This document shows, piece by piece, positions 1 through 11,676 of a DNA stretch of 64,000 bases. The notes beneath the pieces are model-generated. The model saw only the letters and a list, made by a program, of their open reading frames with translations, made no database searches and had not been told where the DNA came from. The first letter of the stretch is position 1; every line of letters begins with the position of its first letter. Source of the stretch: Bromus sterilis (taxonomy: Eukaryota; Streptophyta; Magnoliopsida; Poales; Poaceae); contig OX465595.1 in NCBI GenBank assembly GCA_950022295.1, positions 279,631,770-279,695,769 on the forward strand, read 5' to 3'. Position numbers and translations under genes: made by a program.

Positions 1-1342
1 GAGGTGCCTGGACCCCTGGTGGCCCCCCTGGCTGCCCCCTTCGCCTATTTATTCCCCGTGACGCGAAACCTCCGAAAACAGAACCCTTTTTCGCGATCTC
101 GCCTCTGTTCCACCGCCGCCGCGCTTCCAAGATCGGGAGCGCCAGCAGACCTCTTCCCGGCACCCTGCCGGTTGGAGGATTGACCTCCAGGAGCTTCCCC
201 TCCACCATGGATGCTTCCCGGATGATACGTGAGTAGGCTACCTTGGACCATGGGTCTGTGACCAGTAGCTATGTGATGTTCTCCTCCCCTCTTTGTTCTT
301 CATGGATTAGACCTTGTGAGCTGCCCTACATGCTCAAGGTACATATGTAATTCTGTCTGATGTTGCTATGCTGAGTTTGTTGGGATCTGATGGATTATGA
401 GACTATGTTCAGTTTGTGATAGAGTAATATATTTGGTTCTTATCTTTTATATTTTTGTTCCTAAGTAATTCTTGCATGTTCTCCGTTGTTGTTTATTGCT
501 TTGGCAAAGTAGTAGGTAGTGACTCCAAGAGGGAACGTTATGCTCGATTGTGGGTTCATGCCCCTTGATGACACGCTTGAGTGACAGAAACATGAGTCTA
601 GGGGATTAGTTGTTGCCACAAGGGGGAAAACGGTGCTTGTAACCGCGGTTGCAAGGATTGTTTACATTACGCAAAGTTCTTTTAATGTAGTTGTCTGTTG
701 CTTTGGGTTTACACTTTGGGTGGGGCTCGCAAATTAATACCAGAGAGATGTTCTAGATAGATATCTCACGGTGGATGATTAGTAGTAGATGCAGTTGGAT
801 TTCGGTCTACTTATTTTGGTATACCTCCCATGCTTTTGAGCCTCTTCCTTTCTTTGTAGCAAAGTTAGCATTGCGGTGCGTTTTTAATCCTGTCAATTGC
901 CCAGCTGTGATTTGTTTACCTCGCATAGCAGCTTTGTTGTATTTTGGGAGAGAGACATCACTAGTGACATCACGGCACCCCGGTCCATATCCTCATCACT
1001 GTTCACACGCTCTTTTATTTTCAGCTTTTACTTTCCAGTTGCTACCATTATCATTATCCCTTGCGTTTGATCCTTTGTAAACAACAAGACCGGAGAGATT
1101 GAAAACCTCTCTAAACTTCGTTGGGAGCAAAGTTATTTGTGTTGTGTGCAGGTCAAGGTTATGAGAGAAATATCTCAAAACGGCGCGTTGCTCGCTTCAC
1201 CACCTACTTATCATTGCCGGAGTCCTACGGGAGACAAACCCTATCCTCTACATAGGGGAAATGTGTTGTTATCCTACATCTTACCTTCCACTTGGGGTAA
1301 CCAACGAAGGGCGAGAAACCATTATCATCATCTCGCACATTA
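1..1342 (+). repeat. 5' LTR of element A (left part cut by window edge)
   Basis: It aligns with 6700-7851 plus 11446-11607 of the 3' LTR, so about 300 bases of U3 are missing to the left. A weak TATA-like sequence (CTATTTATT, about 45-53) precedes a GC-rich leader-like block. The LTR ends CACATTA where the 3' copy ends CACATCA, a C-to-T change at the terminal dinucleotide. The reading frames across it are fortuitous. Confidence 0.9.
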
Positions 1343-1352
1343 AGAACATTTC

Positions 1353-1370
1353 TGGCGTCGTTGCCGGGGA
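1353..1370 (+). other. Primer binding site, tRNA-Asp type
   Basis: TGGCGTCGTTGCCGGGGA lies ten bases after the LTR end. It is complementary to the 3' end of plant tRNA-Asp (…CCCCGGCAACGGCGCCA) with one mismatch. Its position and sequence identify the minus-strand DNA primer of a gypsy-type element and fix the element's orientation. Confidence 0.88.
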
Positions 1371-1505
1371 CTCCGAGTGCTAAGATAGGGGAGTTGCACA
1401 CTATCTTTTACCTTTGCTTTTTAGTCTTGTTAGTTTACCTTTCAGTTTTTATCTTTGTGTCCTATATCGAAAATCACAAAAAAATCTGCCACACTTGCTG
1501 CTGCT

Positions 1506-3543
1506 ATGGGTTCCACTAAAAACACCAAGTTGTGTGACTTCACTAGTCACAACAACAAAGACTTTATCTGCACTCCTATTGCCACACGTGCCACTTCAGC
1601 TACCTCTTATGAAATTAAACCTGCTTTGCTAAACCTTGTTATGAGAGATCAATTCTCTGGTGCTAGAGATGATGTTGCTTTACACTTGAACAATTTTGTT
1701 GAATTATGTGATATGCAAAAGTATAAAGAAGTAGAACGTGATGTTGTTAAGCTTAAGCTTTTTTCTTTTCTCCTTGAGGGAAGGAGCTAAAATCTAGTTT
1801 CAATCTTTGCCTACGAATAGCATATATTCTTGGGATAAGTGCAAAGATGCTTTTATTGGGAAGTACTACCCACCTGCTAAAATTATCCAATTGAGGAGCA
1901 ACATTATGAATTTTAAGCAATTGGATAATGAACACGTTGCCCAAGCTTAGGAACGAACGAAATCTCTTGTTAAGAAATTCCCTACACATGGTTTGACTAC
2001 TTGGATGGTTATCCAGACTTTTTATGCAGGCTTGAACTTTACCTCGCGGAACCTGTTAGATTCGGCGGCGGGAGGAACCTTTATGTCAACTACACTTGGT
2101 GCCGCCACAAAACTTCTCGATGAGATGATGACCAACTATTCCCAATGGCTCACCGAACACACTCCAACAGGTAGGAAGGTAAACTCTGTCGAGGAGATTA
2201 CCTCCCTAAATGAAAATAATTGACTTGATTATGTCTGTACTTACCAACCAACCTTCTATTGATCCTCATGATGTTCCTTTAAATTCTTTGGTTGCTCAGG
2301 AACAAGTAGATGTGAACTTTATTCCTACAAACAACTTCAACTACAATGCTTATAGGGGAATTTTTTCTAGCAATCCTAGACCATTTCCATCCAACTATGG
2401 GAACAACAACACTTATCCTAGCAACAAGAACCCCACTTCTGAACTTGAAAGCATGCTTAGAGACTTTATAACTACCCAAAAAGCCTTCAACAAGAATGTA
2501 GAAGAGAAATTAGCTAAATTAGATAATCTCTCTTTGAAGGTAGATAGCTTATCCCTTTATGTTGAGATGCTTAAAATTAGAACCTCTCCCCTTGATGAGA
2601 GGAAGGCCACTCCTATTAATGCTATCCAATTACAAATCAATGAAAATATTAGGATGATGGCTAAACTTAAAGAAATATGGGCTAAATAAAAATAGGAAGA
2701 GGATAGAATTAAGAGCCTTCCTACACACCACATAGTTGCTGCTATCCAAATTGTTGAGGACACCCAAACTATTAGCACCCAACACACTCCTAGTCCCATT
2801 GGACCTATTAATGGTGATGCTAATACCTCAACCGTAGAAGAAGAAACTCCTATGAACATAGAGGGTTTCTAAAAAGTGAGCCTAGATGACACTACTACCA
2901 CCTTTGATAGTAGTGATATTGATTTTGATAGTTGTACCCTCTCAGAAGTTATTAACCTATTGCACAAAATGTCTAGAGACCCCCACACTAGCACACTAAA
3001 TCTTGCCTTCATGGAGCATATCACCAATGCTCTCATAAAAGCTAGGGAGGAGAAGCTTAGGATAGAAGCCTCCTTACCTGGGAAGCTAGATGATGGTTGG
3101 GACCCTATGATTAAAATTAAACTGAATAACTTCTCTTGCTATGCTTTATGTGACGTTGAAGCTAGTACCTCCATCATGCCCAAAAGAATGTATGATATGT
3201 TTGAATTGAAGCCCTTTGAGCCTTGTTCTTTTGGTGTTCGTCTCGTTGATTCTTCCGTAAAGAAACCTTTGAGGAAGATCGACGATGTTCTTATCATTGT
3301 CAATGACAATGATGTTCCCGTTGATTTTACTATCATGGATATAGAGTGTGAACCTTTATGTCCAATTATTTTGGGATGTCCTTTTCTTCGCACCGTTGGT
3401 GCTGTTATTGACATGAAAGAGGGGAATATAAAATTTCAATTCCCTCGCAAAAAGGGGGTGGAACACTTCCCTAGAAATAAAATCAAGTTACTTCTTGAGT
3501 CCGTTACGCGGGCTAGCTATTCTCTCTCTCTTGATAAAACTTG
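1506..3543 (+). pseudogene. gag-protease remnant of element A
   Basis: Gag would form the particle shell and the protease would cleave it. The first plausible ATG after the primer site is 1506 (MGSTKNTK). Gag-like sequence runs to about 2220 and includes TTWMVIQTFYAGLNF near 1996. An Asn/Pro-rich linker and a leucine/lysine segment that looks like a coiled coil follow at about 2440-2660. A retropepsin domain occupies about 3060-3480. In it the residue after the catalytic Asp pair is abnormal (CDVEAS at about 3149, where the family has D-[LIT]-G-A-S), while the second landmark, PIILG followed by FLRTVGAVID, is intact at about 3360-3420. Frameshifts lie near 1780 and 2215, and in-frame stops near 1800, 1950, 2687, 2696 and 2870. 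No polymerase follows, so the gene pair is dead and the element non-autonomous. Confidence 0.87.
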
Positions 3544-6374
3544 ATTCTTCTTTTGCTTTATGCCTAGCTTAAAGGCGTAAAAGAAAGCGCTTGTTGGGAG
3601 GCAACCCAAGATGTTTTTACTTATGTTTTAGTGGTATTGATGATTGTTACTACTGTAGCAACATCATTGTATCTTTATTTTCAAGATTTGTGCCAAGTGA
3701 TAGCCTCTTATGATAAGGGATGCAAAAGTTGTGACATGTTGTCCAGAAAACAGATTCTGTCTACTTGACGGAAAAAATCGGAACAAATCACCAGTTCATC
3801 TTTTGAGCTGAATTTTTTTACACAGCATGCTCTATACAATTGTAAAACTTTCTTATGTTCTGAGTTTTTTGATTTGAGTTGCAGAAGTGCGCCGAAAAAA
3901 TTCTCTACTACCTGTTGTTCTGTTTTTCACAGATTCTACCACATTTTGCCTCTCTTCACTTTTGCAAACCTTAAGCTTGCTTCTTCTTTGCAAAAACCTT
4001 TTGGAAATCTTGAGAAACAGTAGGTCTTCAAGAATATCTTTATATCCAGTGGGGAAAAATTATTTTATTACGGGTACTAACCTCTATAATCAGCTTATGA
4101 TGAGTTATGTATGAAGGGAGTTTCCAAGCGTGCGAGGGAAGATGATGAAAGAAGATACGGGAGTATCAAACGCTCAAGCTTGGGGATGCCCCCATGCATC
4201 CCCAATAAATATTGAAGGAGACTCAAGCGTCTAAGCTTTGGGATGCCCCCGTGCACCCCCTTCTCCATCAACAATCATCAGTTGGTTCTTCGTCTCACTA
4301 TATTTCTATCACTTCATGCGTTATGTGCTATGCGTGGAGCGTCTCGCTCTTAGGTTTCCTTTTTATTTTTCTTTAGCTTTGCTTGCTGTTCATAACAAGT
4401 TATACCCCGGCTAACTTTGTGTGGGAGAAAAACACGCTCCACTCCAATCTAGAACACATCATAGGATTTTCATGCCTATCTTTTCTCTGTTGTGTGTTCT
4501 TTATCTTTTCGTAGCTACTTCCATGTTTAGTTTTAGTTTTAGTGTTTGTCTTTAGCAAGAATCTTGGATTTTGTTTAGTTTGTTGCTGGAACTCTCTTTA
4601 GTTTTCATGTTTATCTTGTTAAGAGAGTTGGTTGTTACACTGAGTTGTGTCTTGTCTTGAAGTAGGTAATTGAGGTTGCTATTCAATTGTAGTAGTAACT
4701 TGCAATAGTTTTGAGGTATTGTTGTGAGTAATGTTTGAACTTTTGGTGTCAAGAGCTCTAGCCTATTAGTGATAGGTGTCGTATTTTGGGCAATCCATGT
4801 TTATTTTCAAAACCTACAAAACTAGTTGAGAACTCTAGCTACTAGATGGATCACTAATCTTTTGAGGGATCGGATATTAGAGTACACTCCCGTACCATGA
4901 GTCGGGGATGCGCAAGGATAACCAAACCCCCATACACTCCTCCTCGGGGTACTTGTATCTTTTTGAACCTCCTTATTAGATTGAGAGTTACGGATAATAA
5001 GTGCATGAGTTCTTCAGACTAATATAAGTATTGAAAGTTGACACTTCCACCTCCTCATATTTGCTAGCCTCTTCCGTACCGTGCATTGCCCTCTTCTCAC
5101 TCCGAGAGTTGGCGTCCACCTCGCCGGTGCATCCAAACCCTTGGCATGATACACTCTGTCATCATAAACCTCCCTATATCTTTCGTCAAAACATCCACCA
5201 TACCTACCTATCAAGGCATTTCCATAGCCTTTCTGAGATATTTTGCCATGCAACTTCCACCTCTTCATGACTTGTTCTTCATGTCATACATGTTCCTGCT
5301 ACACTGGCAGAGGCATACTTTGCATACATCATGATAGCTACATCTTCTTTATGGTTGAGTACCTTGTAAAGTGTGAAAGATCTTCTTTACGTTCTTGTAA
5401 AATAGAGTGTTGCCCTTAAGTGAGGAAAAGATCCCAAAGTGGACAAAGTAAAAGATCCCAAAGAGGACAAATGAGAGTTAAATAGAAAAAGCCATTGAGG
5501 CCACCAAAAAAATAGAAAAAAATAGAAAAAAGAGAAAAATAAAAAAAAAGAGAGAAAGGGGAAACACTACTATTCCTTTTGAAGGATCCACACTAGTACT
5601 CCCTCTTATCCTTGTACTCCATAGAGATGATCATACATGCATATAGCTATGTGGGGACCCTTCACACTATAGAACTTGGCTTGCATATTCCAAGGATGAG
5701 CCTCCTCAAACGAGCTCTAGGTCTTCATGAGCGAGCAAGTTGGATGCACCCCCACTAGTTCCATTGGAGAGATTTTCTTAGCTCATATGTGCATCCGTTG
5801 CATGGCAATCCCTACTCCTAACATCATATCTATCATTTGGCCTTCTCGCCTATGATTGTCCTCATTGATGTGATCCTTTAACACCCTTTTTGTCTTCCTC
5901 CTCCACCATATTTCTCTCTTTGCCATCCTAAGTGTCAACTCTCGTGCTTACGGTCATCCATTGCATCAGTGCTCAAAATATCGAAAAGGAGTGGATCAAA
6001 TTGACTTGTACCTGGCTAGTGGTCTAGGGACGAGTCAACATAAGATTCCAAAGAAGACAAAGTGTGAAAATTTAGTAGATTGAGTTCTCAACAAAAATAC
6101 TTTGTCTCTCGTATTCCCATATCCCATTTCTTGCACGCAAACACCATTTGGAGACATTCGAGTCACGGACAGCGAGAGCTCTTGCACCTAATGTTCTTTC
6201 GTTGCTTGTTTCAATGCTAATATAGACTCTTGCATGTTATGACTTGAATTGAATCTCATACCTTGATTTCTTTACTTTCAAAGTTCTTGTATGGTTGCTA
6301 GCATGTCACCGGAGAAATTATGCTTGTTATCATTTACCTACTCGAGGACAAGCATGAATTAATCTTGGGGATGT
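3544..6374 (+). other. Non-coding 3' interior of element A
   Basis: There is no coding signal. It begins with a short palindrome-like segment (GCGCTTGTTGGGAGGCAACC near 3588) and contains paired GC-rich hairpins (4182-4260), an A-rich tract (about 5500-5560), and a purine-rich end ahead of the LTR. The same segment recurs in minus-strand element B (12622-15414) and in the element at 40436-47297 (about 42970-45721). It is therefore a conserved family module, not random spacer. Confidence 0.8.
4182..4260 (+). repeat. Duplicated GC-rich hairpin module
   Basis: GGGGATGC (4182-4189) and GCATCCCC (4196-4203) form an 8-bp inverted repeat with a 6-base loop. A diverged second copy lies about 56 bases downstream (about 4239-4260). 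Both copies sit behind the words CAAGCTT/TAAGCTT. The pair recurs at 43528-43606 and, inverted, at 14703-14782. Confidence 0.7.
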
Positions 6375-7851
6375 TGATATGTCCCAAACGTATCTATAAT
6401 TTCTTCTTGCTCCATGCATGTTTTGTGTGATATTGCTATGATCTAGATACATTTCATACAATTTTGATCATATTTGGACTAACTTATTAACTCAGTGCAC
6501 CACTGTGCCATCTCCTGTTTTCTGTAGTTTTTCTATTCTAGGTTTCCCCCATATTAAAAATGCTCCAAAAATTCGGGAAAATCGGATAAAAAATCAGCTC
6601 AACGGAAGCTTCCAGAATCACCAAAGTGGGGCCAGAGGGCCACCACCAGGGACCCAGGCGGCCACCTAGCGGCCTAGGGTCTGGCTGCGCCGGGGGGGGG
6701 CGTCTGGACCCCTGGTGGGGCCCCTGGCTGCCCCCTTTGCCTATTTATTCCCTATGACGTGAAACCTTTGAAGACAGAACCCTTTTTCGCGATCTCGCCT
6801 CTGTTATGCCGCCGCCGCGCTTCCAAGATCGGGACCGCCGGCAGACCTCTTCCCGGCACCCTACCGGAGGGAGGATTTACCTCCGGGAGCTTCCCCTCCA
6901 CCATGGACGCTTCCCAGATGTGCCGTGAGCAGTTTCCCTTGGACCTTGGGTCCATGATCACTAGCTATGTGATGTTCTCCTCCCCTCTTTGTTCATCATG
7001 GTTTAAACCTCGTGAGTTGCCCTACATGATCGAGGCACATATGTAATTTTATGTTGTTGCTATGCTGAGTTTGTTGAGATCTGATGGATTATGATATTAT
7101 GTTCAGATTGTGATTGAGTAATATATTTGGTTCTTATCTTTTATATTTTTGTTCCTAAGTAATTCTTGCATGTTTTTTGTTGCTGTTTATTGCTTTGGCC
7201 AAGTAATAGGTAGTGACTCCAAGAGGGAACGTTATGCTCGATTGTGGGTTCATGTCCCCCGATGACACGCTTGAGTGACAGAAACATGAGTCTAGGGGAT
7301 GTGCTGTTGCCACAAGGGGGAAAACAATGATGCTTGTAACCGCGGTTGCAAGGATTGTTTACTTTACGCCAAGTGCTTTTTAATGCAGTTGTCTGTTGCT
7401 TTGGCTTTACACTTTGGGTGGGGCTCACGACTTAATACCAGCGAGATGTTCTGGATAGATATCTCAAGGTGGATGATTAGTAGTAGATGCAGTTGGATTT
7501 CAGTCTTCTTATTTTGGCGTACCGCCCATGCTTTTGAACCTCTTCCTTTCTTTGTAGCATAGTTAGCTTTGCAGTGCGTTCTTAATCCTGTCAATTGCCC
7601 AGCTATGATTTGTTTACCTCGCATAGCTGCTTTATTGTCTTTTGGGAGAGAGACATCACTAGTGAACATCACGGGACCCCGGTCCATATCCTCATCACTG
7701 TTTACACACTCTTTTATTTTCTGCTTTTACTTTCCAGTTGCTACCATTATCATTATCCCTTGCGTTTGATCCTTTGTAAACAACAAGACCGGAGAGATTG
7801 ACAACCTCTCTGAACTTCGTTGGGAGCAAAGTTATTTGTTTCGTGAGCAGG

Positions 7852-10800
7852 TGTAAGGCCCGATATGCGGTACTGTTCCAGATCTAGATGTTTCCATCCA
7901 GATCCGGGGACGAAGCACATATCGGTCCCACCGCGACATATGACATAGCCATATGCCCCGGATTTCCAACAAGGTATCACAACATTACAGATACAAGGAT
8001 ACAACATCTCATACAATAGGCATACAACTACCTTAATACAATACATCAACGGAAGATACATGTCTTGGTACAGACTACAATCAAATGCCTAGTGGCAAAA
8101 GAAAATCATCTATTCCCATAACCACACGGGTCCAGGCCCTCCGCCGGGATCCGCCTATCTAGTCGTCGTCAAGTCTCCACGTGAAACGTCGATCACCATA
8201 CATGTTGTCGATCAAGTACCCTGAAAAGAGTTTGGGGTAGTATCATGAGTACAGAAGTACTCAGCATCCAACTGTAGTGGTCATCTGACCCAGCAAGGAC
8301 TTCATCACTCGTCATTCTAGGACAACTAGTAGTTTACGGTAAGGATAGGGTAAGTGGTGAGGTTGCTGCCGCACTAGCATTTATGAAGTGGCTAACGATC
8401 TAGAGAGTAAGATAAGAAGCCAAGCATTCGATGAGGAATCGCCTCCAATAAGTCTTGCTATCAACTACTACGCAAACATAACACCTATCCTATCCTTGTC
8501 CTCCTCTTCGCATCCCGACGAAGAAGAAGCAGTCAAGGCACACACACGTTGATCAAGTCATATTAAAATTATCTCAGCTGTTGTTGTCTATGAACAAGGA
8601 GTAGGTCTCAAGTCGTCCATAACCGTGGACACGGCTTCTCGAAAAGATTTAACCCTGCAGGGGTGTACCAACTGCCCATTACAAGGCGTCGCATGCTCGC
8701 CCATCTCTATCAGTTGCTACCCATTATAGGCAACCATTTTATGATTTAGTTCCAAGAGATACGAAACGACAGGTCCCTCTAACTAACAACGAACAAATCC
8801 GGGTGGCCCCCGGGGAGTCGACACCCAATCCAAAAGCTGGCCACGCTCTCGGATTGGACTCTTTCGTATGGCCAAGGTCGGGTTTAGTCTCACCTATATA
8901 ACAGGGGACTTCCCTAGCTCACCAGTGTGGACCAACAAAGGAACTCTGTCTCTGCTGGCCCGAGTTGTTTTAAAACCACTGGCTGCAGACCAGTTATGCA
9001 TGCGTGTTTCAAATGGTAAATCAGCTTGGGCCACCTCTAGAAATGTTTGAAGCTAGGTAGGTAAGAAGAGGGGACCCCATAAAATCCCACACGCGATTAG
9101 GCACGCTCAGTCTTAAAACCAATACCCGGAACTCGGGTCCTAGGTGACTCGAATGGAACAAAGCGTCGGGGCGGGATAGCCTAGACCTTCCATCCTTCGT
9201 CGAATATAGTCAACATTATAATAATCATATCATCAATAACAATAGTAATGTGATATCCCAAACCAAGGAGTAACAGGGTAACATCGTAGCATCCTAAGCA
9301 TGCATACTAAGCAGGGGCTGAGCAACGAGCAGTAGTAACATAGCAGTACAAGGTTTGCTGGGAGGGGACATGGCTGTATCGGTTTGAAAGAGGTTGTAAA
9401 CATGTGGTAGGATCAAACATCGAACCTAACCTAGACTAGCATGCAAACCGCTGGTTGAAATAGAATGGATCATAAGTAATGTATAGTCCTTGCCTGTTGA
9501 TAAGTCGGGTTCCGAAGGTGTAGTTGATCGCAAGCTCGCATCGTCTCCGAGAGGTACCCACGGAAGCACAGAAGACGGTAAACACTGAAAATCAATCAAC
9601 GAGCAAGCACTCTATTACTACGAGGCAAACACGAGCAAGCATCAACAAAAGGCAACACGAGACATCGCACCTACCGTCGAGAGCGGTTTCTAACAGGTTA
9701 AGTGGAGTACTCGTCACACACGACGAATACCGCACGTTTATGGTGGTTCAAGTTGTTTAGCTATAGTTGATCAACCAACAATTGTTAACATGGCATAGCA
9801 CACAAACATGGCAAGAGTTGAAGCAAAAATTAAACTACCTAAGCTAGTCAATTTATGTGGGGTGAAATCCTAGACATGCAAACTATTGCGGACCCCACGA
9901 TAAAAATGGAATTTGGTACTGTTTTGACCTAAAGCATATTTTATAATTTTTATTAGCATGCAAAAGCAGAATAAACATAATCTACATGCAATTCTAGTCA
10001 AGTTACATATAAGAAACATTTTTAACAAAGCAACGGTTAAAAAGTTATTAAATAAACAATTTGCAGTGGCATGCGATGTAATTAGCAATAAAAAGCATGT
10101 AAACAAAGTCAAACATGGCAACAAAGCACATTTTATTAAACTGCACACAAAACTAAGCAAGTTTCATATTTTACGCGTCGCGATCCGAGCTACGGTTGAA
10201 AAGTTATCGCACTCGCAAGAAAAACAATATAATCTGCCAAATTTTTAAACTACAAAAGGAAAAAAAACTAACGGACCGAACTACTCATCAGGCTGGCCCA
10301 ACAGCAGCAGCAGAAAAAGACTTAAAAAAATAAGGGTGCTGGCCAGCTCACCGAGTGGGCCTGGCCCATCTGGCCTGGAGGCGGCTCGGCCTGGGCTGGG
10401 GCGGTTGGAGTGGGGCAGTGGGCCGAGGCGGGGCCTATCTGGCTGGGACGGCTGGGGGGCTTCGTGCTCGTCCTGGACGAAGCCGAGCGGCGGCGGCGCA
10501 TGGTGCAAGCCGACTCCGGCGAGGGCACGACGGGGAGGAGGTCTGGGAAGGCGGGGATGGGCGGATCCGGGCGGCCACGGCCAGATCCGGCAGCTGGCTG
10601 GGCGGGGCGAGGTCGTGGAGGCCGGCGAGCTCGGGCCTCCTCCATGGCCGGCGGCGGAGGCGTCCTGCAAGGGGGAAGGGAGAGAGTTGTGAGAAGAAGG
10701 AGAGGGGGAAGGAGAGGAAGAGGAAGGGAGAGGGAGAAGGAGGAGGGGCGCCGGCGTTGGAGAGCCTGGCCGGGCGCGGCGGCTCGGCCTCCACGGGCTG

Positions 10801-11440
10801 GCTGTGAGGAGAGAGGAGGGAGAAGGGGGCTACGTGGCGCGATCCGGTTCGTCTGATCCAGATCCGACGGATCAGACTGGGAGACCAGATCTGGCAATTT
10901 TTCAGGGGGGTGGCTGCGAATTTTGGACTAGGGAAACCCTAGAAATGGGGTGGGAGTGTGGTGGTCTTTATATAGTCCAGGTGGCTGGCAGTTTGCAAAA
11001 ACATCCCCGGTTTTTCTCTCGCGCGCGCGGTGCTCACGTTTCTAACCGCCGGGGGTCCGCAGTACCTCCGATTCGGGTAAACTTCAAACTGCGCGATCAG
11101 CGCGTCGAGCCGGTGGCGTTCACCTCGCGCTGGAACCGTTCCGAGAACACTTTCCGGCGCGCTATAAAAATAACCCGTTTAATTATTAAACGGGGTTTTT
11201 GTTCCGTTGGCTGCGGCTGGTCTCGTGCGGTTTTCGCGACGGTGTTCGGGTGAAACCCGGTGTCGCAAAGGTCGAGTGTCAGGGTGGCAAGGGTCGGTCT
11301 CCGTCCGGTACGAGATAAGAGGGGGAAAAATAATCGCCGATCGATAAATCGGGGATGCAAACACCGCAAACAAATCAGACAAACAAACAATTCACACCGA
11401 AAACAAAAATTTTAATTTTTGTGAAATCTGGGCTGTTACA
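7852..11440 (-). mobile_element. Solo LTR, 3.6 kb, minus orientation
   Basis: The unit is bounded by GCAGG target duplications (7847-7851 and 11441-11445) and interrupts the element A LTR exactly. Read on the minus strand it opens TGTAACAGCCC and closes GGGCCTTACA, the TG…CA of LTRs. It has no primer site, interior or second LTR, so it is a solo LTR left by recombination. A GC-rich block at about 10330-10930 (minus) follows a TATA box and looks like a plant gene leader. A stretch near 8640 (CACGGCTTCTC…CCCTGCAGGGGTG) matches the long LTRs at 24680-24760, placing it in a related family. Confidence 0.92.
10965..10975 (-). promoter_or_regulatory. TATA box of the minus-strand solo LTR
   Basis: The minus strand reads ACTATATAAAG, followed about 40 bases downstream by AAACCCTAG and then the GC-rich leader block. 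This is the order seen in plant promoters and supports minus-strand transcription of this LTR. The start site is not determined. Confidence 0.6.
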
Positions 11441-11676
11441 GCAGGTCCAGGTTAAGAGAGCAATATCTCAAAATGGCACGTTGCTAGCTTCACCACCTAC
11501 TTATCATTGCCGGAGTCCTACGGGAGACAAACCCTATCCTACATCTCACCTTCCACTTGGGGTAACCAACGAAGGGCGAGAAACCATTATCATCATCTCG
11601 CACATCAAGTGTTCTCAAGAGACCAAACCTCTCTTTAATAACAAGAGAGCCGGTGGGAAGTCCTCCAGTAAACAAC

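Larger units (their letters stand above)
1..11607 (+). mobile_element. Element A: gag-protease-only gypsy-type LTR retrotransposon
   Basis: The order on the plus strand is a partial 5' LTR (1-1342), primer site (1353-1370), decayed gag-protease (1506-3543), about 2.8 kb of non-coding interior, purine-rich tract just before 6375, and a 3' LTR (6375-11607) that is interrupted by another insertion. The two LTR copies align along their shared length. The left end and the left target-site duplication lie outside the window, so the right flank AGTGT at 11608-11612 cannot be paired. No RT or integrase sequence is present in the 5-kb interior, so the element would have depended on enzymes from another element. 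The family name is not assigned. Confidence 0.9.
6375..11607 (+). repeat. 3' LTR of element A, split by a solo LTR
   Basis: It starts TGATATGTCC directly after the purine-rich CTTGGGGATGT tract and ends CTCGCACATCA. Removing the 7852-11440 insertion and one copy of its target duplication leaves about 1.64 kb, matching the other family LTR at 36530 (about 1.65 kb net). A TATA-like CTATTTATT lies near 6742. The right flank at 11608 leaves the family sequence abruptly. Confidence 0.9.

Noticed and set aside
10281..10897. Overlapping ORFs of 119-191 codons on both strands
   Set aside because: They fall in the GC-rich leader block of a solo LTR, are Pro/Arg/Gly-rich in all frames, and match no family. 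Stop codons are rare there because of composition.
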